Shown here: piece by piece, positions 1-4,400 of the stretch
How the letters are laid out: every line of letters begins with the position of its first letter
Position numbering within the stretch: position 1 is the first letter of the stretch
Assembly: GCA_020433785.1 (NCBI GenBank)
Contig: JAGRCC010000031.1
Coordinates: 1 to 5,272 of the forward strand
Origin: Anaerolineae bacterium
GTDB taxonomy: Bacteria > Chloroflexota > Anaerolineae > 4572-78 > J111
Length of the DNA stretch: 5,272 nt
Direction of reading: 5' to 3'
Notes under the pieces: model-generated
Seen by the model: only the letters and a program-made list of their open reading frames with translations
Database searches by the model: none
What the model was told of the DNA's origin: nothing
Program-made: the position numbers and the translations under genes

Positions 1-2284
1 TTTTACGGGTTTGCCGGCTGAGAGCGATGGCGAAAGCGATATTGCTCAAATCATCCGACATCAAAACGACATCGGCGGTTTCCAGAGCTACGTCGGTTCC
101 GGCTGCGCCCATCGCCAGGCCAATGGTAGCGCTGGCCAGCGCTGGCGCATCGTTTACCCCATCCCCAACCATCGCCACCGAGCCGTACTCTGCCTCAAGC
201 TCCTTAACAATCCGAACTTTGTCTTCAGGCATCAGGTTGGCGTAGTAGTGATCGACGCCGGTTTGGGCAGCAATGGCTTGGGCTACTCGCTCATTGTCGC
301 CGGTTAGCATAATGATCTGTTCGACGCCCAACGATTTCAGGTCGGCGATTACCGCGGCGGCGTCGGCTCGGACCCGGTCGGCAAAGGCAATGAGGCCCAA
401 CAGCCGCGCCGTTTGCCCATCCTCAGCAATTTGGCCAACCACAATCGCGGTTTTGCCTTCGGCGGTCAACCGGTCAACTGCGGCGGCGGCTTCGTTCATC
501 CCATCAGTTGCAAATTCGGCAAAGTAACGCAGGTTGCCGACACGAATATCGCGACCGTCAACCTGGCCTCGCGCACCCTGGCCGGTCGCCGCTTCGAAGG
601 CCAGCGCTTCCGACAACGCCAGATTACGGTCAGCGGCCGCAGCCACCGTCGCCCGGCCCAGCGCGTGTTCCGACTTCGACTCAACCGCCGCGGCCAGCGC
701 CAATAACTCATTTTCCGTCAGCCCGGACGCTGCGCCACCGATGAGTTTGACATCGGTCACTTGGGGTTTACCTTCGGTCAGCGTCCCCGTTTTGTCAAAA
801 GCGATGACTTTGATCTCGGCCGCCTTCTCCACGTAGACGCCGCCTTTGAACAGCACGCCCCGCCGCGCTCCCGCGCCGATAGCCGATAAAATCGAGGCCG
901 GGGTGCTGATGATAAGCGCACAAGGTGAAGCCGCCACCATCACCGTCATCGCCCGATAGAAGGCGCTGTCGAACGCCTCGCCCCACCACAAAATCGGCAC
1001 AGCCGCCACGAGAAGGGTGAATATAATCACCCCGGTGGCGTAGTACTGTTCCGCCGTGTCTAAAAAGCGTTGGGTCTTGGCTTTTTCGCTTTGTGCTTCC
1101 TCGACCATTTTTATCAAGCGGGCCAGGGTCGAGTCCTTGGCCAGTTTGGTGACTTCGGCTTCCAAACTGCCGTTTTTATTGATGGTGCCGGCCAGGATGG
1201 TATCGCCCACTTTTTTGGCCACCGGCATCGACTCGCCGGTGAGCGAAGCCTGATCCACCGAGCTTTCGCCGTCGATGACGTGGCCGTCCAACGGAATGCG
1301 ATCACCGGGTTTGACCACAAACCGGTCGCCCAGGTTGACCTGTTCGATGGGCATCGTCACCAACTCCGCCCCCCGCCGAATGAGCGCCTGGTTGGGACGT
1401 AGTTTCATCAAGGCTTTAATAGCGTTGCGGGTGCGGTCCATCGCGTAATCTTGCAGCACGTTGGAGAGCGAGAAGAGAAACAGCAGCAGCGCCCCCTCAA
1501 ACGGTGCACCGACGGCCGCCGCTCCCAACGCGGCCAGCACCATCAACAGGTCAACGTCGATGGTTCGCTCACGCAGCGACTCGAGACCGCCTTTAACGCC
1601 GAACACGCCGCCGGTCACGTAGGCAATAACATAAAGCGTTATCGCTATCGCCGGAGCTAACGCGAGATAGTTGGCCAGCCATGCCGCCAACATGGCGATC
1701 AAGGTGATCGCGGTGAAGACGGCTTCCAGATGCTGCCAGACCGGCCATTGTTTGACCTGATGCAGCCAAACTGATGGTTCCGCCGGATGGGTTTCGACGA
1801 ACGGCAGTTCGACGGCGGACGGTTTCACCTGGACGCCGAGTTGTTTGATGTGATGCAGCAGTTGGTCCGGAGAGGTCTGCCCGCGATCATAAGTCAGGCT
1901 CAAAACCCCGCTGCGATAGCTGGCCGAAGCTCGGCAAACGCCATCCAGTTTCCGGATTTTGTGCTCTAAAGCTAACGCGCACGATTCGCACGCTCGCCCT
2001 CCACGCGATTTGACGTGTAGGGTGCAGGTATCCAGATGGTGTTCTAGCGCCGGAGCCATGTGCTGAACCATTTCCTTTACGGCCGGTTCCGAGATACGCT
2101 CGGCGTCATAGTCTATGGCTATGTGGTGGCTATCGGGATTTAATTGGACGCCCATAATGCCCGGTTCGTCGCAGAGGGTCTGGTTGATGATGTCCAGGCA
2201 TGGTTGAGTCTCGTCGATTCTTGGTTCCTGTTGTTCGACTCTTTCTGATAAATTCCCTTCAATTAACATTGTCTTCGTTGTCAT
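1..2284 (-). CDS. Heavy-metal-translocating P1B-type ATPase, C-terminus cut by the window edge
   Basis: A membrane pump that should couple ATP hydrolysis to export of a divalent metal. The frame is open for 761 codons from ATG 2284 to the left edge; the last membrane helices are missing. Visible in order: a degenerate HMA-like domain (about 22-82, no CxxC); a second HMA domain (about 87-165) with C99-E-S-C102; predicted membrane helices near 186-204, 206-224, 246-260 and 262-278; actuator motif TGE at 349-351; helices near 413-436 and 444-465, the latter carrying S453-P-C455; phosphorylation motif DKTGT with D497; nucleotide-domain SEHA with H540; TGD at 661-663; GDGVNDAP at 707-714. The motifs establish the family. 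SPC rather than CPC is typical of the P1B-4 (Co/Fe/Zn) group, but the HMA domain and four helices before TGE are more like ZntA/CadA pumps, so the substrate is unresolved. ATG 2284 is chosen because AGGTGA lies 8 nt upstream; M6 is a weaker alternative. Confidence 0.96.
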   Translation of the reverse strand, partial: MTTKTMLIEGNLSERVEQQEPRIDETQPCLDIINQTLCDEPGIMGVQLNPDSHHIAIDYDAERISEPAVKEMVQHMAPALEHHLDTCTLHVKSRGGRACESCALALEHKIRKLDGVCRASASYRSGVLSLTYDRGQTSPDQLLHHIKQLGVQVKPSAVELPFVETHPAEPSVWLHQVKQWPVWQHLEAVFTAITLIAMLAAWLANYLALAPAIAITLYVIAYVTGGVFGVKGGLESLRERTIDVDLLMVLAALGAAAVGAPFEGALLLFLFSLSNVLQDYAMDRTRNAIKALMKLRPNQALIRRGAELVTMPIEQVNLGDRFVVKPGDRIPLDGHVIDGESSVDQASLTGESMPVAKKVGDTILAGTINKNGSLEAEVTKLAKDSTLARLIKMVEEAQSEKAKTQRFLDTAEQYYATGVIIFTLLVAAVPILWWGEAFDSAFYRAMTVMVAASPCALIISTPASILSAIGAGARRGVLFKGGVYVEKAAEIKVIAFDKTGTLTEGKPQVTDVKLIGGAASGLTENELLALAAAVESKSEHALGRATVAAAADRNLALSEALAFEAATGQGARGQVDGRDIRVGNLRYFAEFATDGMNEAAAAVDRLTAEGKTAIVVGQIAEDGQTARLLGLIAFADRVRADAAAVIADLKSLGVEQIIMLTGDNERVAQAIAAQTGVDHYYANLMPEDKVRIVKELEAEYGSVAMVGDGVNDAPALASATIGLAMGAAGTDVALETADVVLMSDDLSNIAFAIALSRQTRK

Positions 2285-2292
2285 TATCTCAA

Positions 2293-2298
2293 TCACCT
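2293..2298 (-). promoter_or_regulatory. Ribosome binding site of the ATPase gene
   Basis: On the minus strand AGGTGA lies 8 nt upstream of ATG 2284. This Shine-Dalgarno match supports the first methionine over M6. Confidence 0.75.
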
Positions 2299-2313
2299 GT
2301 CGATGATTTACTG

Positions 2314-2340
2314 ATTAAATTAATTTTTAATATATGTCAA
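2314..2340 (-). promoter_or_regulatory. Alternative promoter match closest to the ATPase gene
   Basis: The minus strand reads TTGACA (2340-2335), a 15-nt spacer, then TTTAAT (2319-2314). Both hexamers are good sigma-70-type matches, but the spacer is short and the region is so AT-rich that chance matches are expected. It is a weaker candidate than the one at 2368-2395. Confidence 0.3.
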
Positions 2341-2367
2341 GACTAAAAATAACCTTGGTTAATATTT

Positions 2368-2395
2368 ATTTTAACAAAAATAAGTGGTTTGTCAA
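2368..2395 (-). promoter_or_regulatory. Best candidate promoter for the ATPase gene
   Basis: The minus strand has a perfect -35 TTGACA (2395-2390), a 16-nt spacer, and TAAAAT (2373-2368), five of six matches to the -10 consensus. Transcription would begin near 2361 and give a leader of about 75 nt before ATG 2284. The -35 hexamer covers the loop and the innermost stem bases of the inverted repeat at 2377-2408, so a protein bound to that repeat would block this promoter. Confidence 0.55.
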
Positions 2396-2408
2396 AACCA
2401 CTTATTTT
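2377..2408. repeat. Perfect 14-bp inverted repeat with 4-nt loop: operator or weak terminator
   Basis: Arms 2377-2390 and 2395-2408 are perfectly complementary (core TAAGTGGTTT) around the loop GTCA. The arms end in A4 and T4 runs, so on either strand the hairpin is followed by a short T-run, as in an intrinsic terminator. For the upstream small gene (stop at 2511) it would terminate transcription about 100 nt downstream. The stem has only four G-C pairs, which is poor for termination, and it covers a TTGACA box, which favours an operator. The sequence alone does not decide. Confidence 0.7.
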
Positions 2409-2423
2409 CACCTTGGTACATAT

Positions 2424-2453
2424 AGAATATCAAAAAAAGAGGATGTTAGTCAA
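2424..2453 (-). promoter_or_regulatory. Distal promoter match upstream of the ATPase gene
   Basis: The minus strand reads TTGACT (2453-2448), an 18-nt spacer and TATTCT (2429-2424), matching consensus at five of six and four of six positions. It lies 15 bp downstream of the palindrome at 2469-2482, so the two could work together. A transcript from here would have to read through the hairpin at 2377-2408. Confidence 0.3.
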
Positions 2454-2468
2454 CGCAAATTTGAGGTG

Positions 2469-2482
2469 TTAGGCATGCCTAA
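2469..2482. promoter_or_regulatory. 14-bp perfect palindrome, candidate DtxR-family operator
   Basis: TTAGGCATGCCTAA is a perfect palindrome between the small gene's stop and the ATPase promoter region. TTAGG/CCTAA half-sites are those of DtxR/IdeR-type boxes, although classical boxes place the outer half-sites further apart than the 4 bp here. A DtxR-type repressor is encoded about 0.5 kb upstream in the same orientation. Assignment to that regulator is inference. The site lies upstream of every promoter match seen for the ATPase, so it could serve activation, or repression from a distance. Confidence 0.5.
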
Positions 2483-2510
2483 TATGAGTGTAATAAGGCT
2501 TAAAGGCTTG

Positions 2511-2729
2511 TCACATCATTATCACATCACCACACTTAGAGCAGATGGTTCCCGTCTGCTCCGTGTGCTGACAAACTTCCATTATCATATCGACAATTTC
2601 CACCAGCTTCATCTGGTAACTGCCGCCGTAGCCAATTCTTTTGGCTCCACAAAACGGGCAGGTCTCGCCGGTAGCCCCAATATGGTTACAGATGACCTTC
2701 CGGGTGACTTTCGTACATACTAGCCCCAT
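2511..2729 (-). CDS. Small protein with two copies of a Cys/His zinc-ribbon-like motif, function unknown
   Basis: I do not recognise this 72-residue protein as a named family. It has two copies of one motif: C14-x-H16-x7-C24-x2-C27-G and C53-x-H55-x7-C63-x2-C66-G. Both also keep a T-G pair three residues before the third ligand. This strongly suggests an internal duplication giving two metal sites, most likely zinc. The linker (about 38-51) is hydrophobic and probably helical. There is no signal peptide or clear membrane segment, so it is probably cytoplasmic. The start at ATG 2729 is supported by GGGGGGA 7 nt upstream and by an in-frame TAA shortly before it. It sits between the DtxR regulator and the metal ATPase in the same direction, so a role in metal sensing, buffering or nucleic-acid binding is possible but unproven. 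The regular Cys/His spacing is the main argument that it is a real gene. Confidence 0.72.
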   Translation of the reverse strand: MGLVCTKVTRKVICNHIGATGETCPFCGAKRIGYGGSYQMKLVEIVDMIMEVCQHTEQTGTICSKCGDVIMM

Positions 2730-2736
2730 TTTTTTA

Positions 2737-2743
2737 TCCCCCC
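2737..2743 (-). promoter_or_regulatory. Ribosome binding site of the small Cys/His protein
   Basis: On the minus strand the purine run GGGGGGA is followed by T and six A bases, then ATG 2729. Position and spacing suit a Shine-Dalgarno site, although the hexaguanine run is not the canonical GGAGG. Confidence 0.5.
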
Positions 2744-2841
2744 ATTAATAATGATTAAGCCTGTACGCATGCATGTCCAATTATGCCAGAATGTGGGTGA
2801 CTTTTCTTGACATTTGAGGGGCAGAATAATGGCAAATTTGA

Positions 2842-2913
2842 AACAAAGTGGCAGGGTCGCAGAGTGGCAAGGTCACAGGGTGGCAGGGTCGCAGAGTTAC
2901 AAAGTGGCAAGGC
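2842..2913. repeat. Tandem array of nine 8-bp units (left copy)
   Basis: Nine contiguous octamers, each resembling GGCAGGGT, fill 72 bp; examples are ggcagggt (2850), cgcagagt (2858), ggcaaggt (2866) and cacagggt (2874). A longer repeat, GTGGCAGGGTCGCAGAGT, occurs at 2848-2865 and again at 2880-2897, exactly 32 bp (four units) apart, showing that blocks of units were duplicated. No coding function is visible; frames through it give low-complexity peptides. The reverse-complement array is at 4329-4400. Confidence 0.85.
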
Positions 2914-2957
2914 GATAATGGGCAAGATGACTGGGAGTGAAGCGGCTCGAACGCCAA

Positions 2958-3002
2958 AACTCCAAGAACTCTACAAACTCCACGAACGCTACAAACTCTA
3001 TT
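2958..3002. repeat. Tandem array of five 9-bp units overlapping the dtxR stop codon (left copy)
   Basis: Five nonamers run without gaps: aactccaag, aactctaca, aactccacg, aacgctaca, aactctatt. The last unit contains the regulator's stop codon (2998-3000), so the array begins inside the end of the gene. An octamer GAACGCCA occurs at both 2949-2956 and 3003-3010, 54 bp (six units) apart, on either side of the array. A related array in opposite orientation is at 4241-4285. Confidence 0.8.
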
Positions 3003-3672
3003 GAACGCCAATGGTTTGGGCTATAGCTTGAGCCAAGGCGAGAATTTTGCTGCCGAGCTTAATGGTTAGAGGTCCATCGAAAGGGGCGCGCTCTAAAAGT
3101 TCGATTTCGACGCCGGGGACTAAGCCCAGCGATTGCAAATAGGTGAGCTGAGCGCGGTCCCAATCACTGACCTGGCGAATGACGGCTCGCTCGCCCGGTT
3201 CGAGCTCGGCCAGAGGACGATAGGTCATGACAGCGACGTCGCCACCTTTGGTGGGGATGGGGTGGCCATGCGGATCAACGGTGGGATGTTTGAGTATCAC
3301 TTCTAGCCGGTCGGCTAGCCGGTCGGAGATAGCGTGTTCGATGTGGCAGGCTTCGTCGTGGATTTCATCGAGGTTATAGCCGGCCATTTCAACTAGAAAC
3401 GTCTCCACTAGACGGTGTTTGCGCAGGACGTTGACAGCGATGCGCTCGCCGGCCTCGGTCAGGGTGGTGCCTTCGCGCCAGGCGTGGTTGAGATAGCCTT
3501 GTTCGGTTAGCCGCTTGATCCGCTCCGAGACGCTGGGTGGGCTGACGTTGAGCATATCGGCAATGTCCTTGGTGGAGGCCGCCGGAGCCTGGCGGGTTAG
3601 CCGGTAAACCGTGATCAGATACATCTCGGTCGATTCGGATTGGCTGTTAACGTCGTCGTTAGTTAAAGGCAT
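2998..3672 (-). CDS. DtxR-family metal-dependent transcriptional repressor with C-terminal FeoA/SH3-like domain
   Basis: A cytoplasmic DNA-binding regulator that represses target promoters when loaded with Fe(II) or Mn(II). At 224 residues it has the full DtxR/IdeR layout: winged helix-turn-helix (about 13-75, with recognition region near 44-58), dimerisation and metal-binding domain (about 76-145), and an SH3-like/FeoA domain (about 154-224). Ligands align one for one with DtxR at an offset of seven: M17, H86, E90, H105, C109, E112 and H113 correspond to M10, H79, E83, H98, C102, E105 and H106. Cysteine at 109, as in DtxR and IdeR, rather than the glutamate of Bacillus MntR, leans towards iron, but Mn control is not excluded. 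Its start lies 11 bp after the hydrolase stop with no strong ribosome binding site, suggesting co-transcription and perhaps translational coupling. Likely targets nearby are the small Cys/His gene and the ATPase. Confidence 0.95.
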   Translation of the reverse strand: MPLTNDDVNSQSESTEMYLITVYRLTRQAPAASTKDIADMLNVSPPSVSERIKRLTEQGYLNHAWREGTTLTEAGERIAVNVLRKHRLVETFLVEMAGYNLDEIHDEACHIEHAISDRLADRLEVILKHPTVDPHGHPIPTKGGDVAVMTYRPLAELEPGERAVIRQVSDWDRAQLTYLQSLGLVPGVEIELLERAPFDGPLTIKLGSKILALAQAIAQTIGVQ

Positions 3673-3683
3673 GCGGTCTTGTC

Positions 3684-4223
3684 TTACTTAACGATTTTGG
3701 AAATTTCTTTGAACTTTGATCCCTCAGCTACCCGCAAGAGTTCAAAGAGGGCCATTTCAGTGCTGGTTAGGCTGGCCCCAGCCTCTTTAATGCGTTCGAG
3801 CCCCAACTGCCGGTTTTCCGGCGTACGCGACGAAACCGCATCGGCCACCAGTTGAACTTCGTAGCCCTGATCGATCAGGTCAATCGCAGTTTGGTAGACG
3901 CAGATGTGGGTCTCGATGCCGGTCATTAAGATTTGTTTCCGGTTAAGTGTGGCCAATTGGCTCATGAAGGCGTCGTCCCCACAGCAGCTAAAACTGCGCT
4001 TGGTCACCGGCTCGATATCCGCCAAATATTGGCCGATCTCCGGACGGGTTGTCCCTAATTTTTCCGGCACTTGTTCCGTGACCACAATCGGCAGGTCGAG
4101 GACTTTCGCCCCCTGAACCATTCGCTGCAAATTGGCAAACAGTGTCTCTCGGTTATCCATCACCTCGGCCAGTTTGCCTTGAACATCAATCACTAACAAA
4201 ATTGTGTTATCTATCGAAAGCAT
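3684..4223 (-). CDS. Isochorismatase-family cysteine hydrolase (YcaC/ISOC-like)
   Basis: A 179-residue single-domain alpha/beta hydrolase of the isochorismatase superfamily, predicted cytoplasmic. The triad is visible: D13 in the N-terminal strand (VIDVQ), K75 in TKRSFS, and nucleophile C108 in THICVYQT. The segment G102-I-E-T-H106 just before the cysteine is where this family has its cis-peptide, and VADAVSSRT (126-134) is also characteristic. Length and motifs resemble the ISOC1/ISOC2 and YcaC-like branch, whose substrates are mostly unknown; there is no aryl-carrier domain as in EntB, so siderophore synthesis is not supported. The start at ATG 4223 has GGGAG 6 nt upstream. It is the first gene of a probable two-gene unit with dtxR and lies 170 bp downstream of gyrA, within the segment bracketed by inverted repeats. 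A link with metal homeostasis is suggested only by position. Confidence 0.93.
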   Translation of the reverse strand: MLSIDNTILLVIDVQGKLAEVMDNRETLFANLQRMVQGAKVLDLPIVVTEQVPEKLGTTRPEIGQYLADIEPVTKRSFSCCGDDAFMSQLATLNRKQILMTGIETHICVYQTAIDLIDQGYEVQLVADAVSSRTPENRQLGLERIKEAGASLTSTEMALFELLRVAEGSKFKEISKIVK

Positions 4224-4229
4224 CTTTGA

Positions 4230-4234
4230 CTCCC
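4230..4234 (-). promoter_or_regulatory. Ribosome binding site of the isochorismatase-family gene
   Basis: GGGAG on the minus strand, 6 nt upstream of ATG 4223, is a good Shine-Dalgarno match and fixes the start. Confidence 0.65.
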
Positions 4235-4240
4235 ATTATA

Positions 4241-4285
4241 AGTTCTTTGAGTTTATAGAGTTTTTGGAGTTCTTGGAATTCAAGC
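4241..4285. repeat. Tandem array of five 9-bp units upstream of the hydrolase gene (right copy)
   Basis: Nonamers agttctttg, agtttatag, agtttttgg, agttcttgg and a diverged aattcaagc run without gaps. They are the complement of the AACTCYAxx units at 2958-3002. The array begins 17 bp upstream of the hydrolase start, leaving little room for a conventional promoter. Confidence 0.8.
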
Positions 4286-4328
4286 CACCCCACTCCCAAA
4301 GTTACCCGGTGACATACTGCACATTGCC

Positions 4329-4400
4329 GCCTTGAAACTTTGTAACTCTGCGACCCTGCCACTCTGCCACCCTGTGAGCTTGCAACTCTGCTACTATTGA
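4329..4400. repeat. Tandem array of about nine 8-bp units running over the gyrA stop codon (right copy)
   Basis: Octamers gccttgaa, actttgta, actctgcg, accctgcc, actctgcc, accctgtg, agcttgca, actctgct and a diverged actattga keep phase over 72 bp. They are the reverse complement of the unit type at 2842-2913. The last unit contains the gyrA stop (4394-4396), so the array starts at the very end of that gene. No intrinsic terminator is recognisable here. Confidence 0.8.

Larger units (their letters stand above)
2842..4400. other. Two-gene segment bracketed by composite inverted repeats of about 160 bp
   Basis: Left block 2842-3002 and right block 4241-4400 have the same composition in mirror order: octamer array outermost, spacer, nonamer array innermost. 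The octamer arrays share a 26-bp exact inverted match (2880-2905 and 4337-4362). The spacers also look related: TTCGAGCC and CACTCCCA on the complement of the left block correspond to TTCAAGCC (4278-4285) and CACTCCCA on the right. Between the blocks lie only the hydrolase and dtxR genes. No transposase and no convincing target-site duplication are visible. It may be a non-autonomous mobile cassette, an invertible segment, or two independent copies of a dispersed intergenic repeat. Confidence 0.5.

Noticed and set aside
11..2000. Several plus-strand and short minus-strand open frames in the ATPase region
   Set aside because: The ATPase frame is continuous with all catalytic motifs in order. 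The others are frames shadowing a GC-rich gene.
2334..2723. A 129-codon open frame on the plus strand across the AT-rich gap and opposite the small gene
   Set aside because: It has no ribosome binding site, starts in AT-rich control DNA and mostly mirrors the minus-strand Cys/His gene, whose regular metal-ligand spacing is far more convincing.
2737..2780. Promoter of the small Cys/His gene using TTGGAC at 2780-2775
   Set aside because: No -10 hexamer with more than a poor match lies at a suitable distance. The nearby CATGCATG palindrome (2768-2775) is too short to interpret.
2842..2913. A CRISPR array
   Set aside because: The units are 8 bp and contiguous, with no spacers and no cas genes.
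2807..3004. A 65-codon plus-strand open frame through the left repeat block
   Set aside because: It starts at TTG and its peptide simply follows the 8-bp and 9-bp repeats (periodic KLxELY-like end). The repeats explain it.
2781..3011. A 76-codon minus-strand frame rich in Cys, Pro and Leu downstream of dtxR
   Set aside because: The Pro-Cys-rich pattern comes from the octamer array and it overlaps the end of dtxR. It is not a credible metal-binding protein.
3684..4223. Siderophore biosynthesis function for the isochorismatase-family gene next to dtxR
   Set aside because: The protein is a single domain of the ISOC/YcaC type without an aryl-carrier domain, and no other siderophore genes are in the window.
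4235..4240. TATAAT on the minus strand just upstream of the hydrolase gene as a -10 box
   Set aside because: It almost abuts the ribosome binding site, so the transcript would have practically no leader, and no acceptable -35 hexamer lies 16-18 bp upstream.
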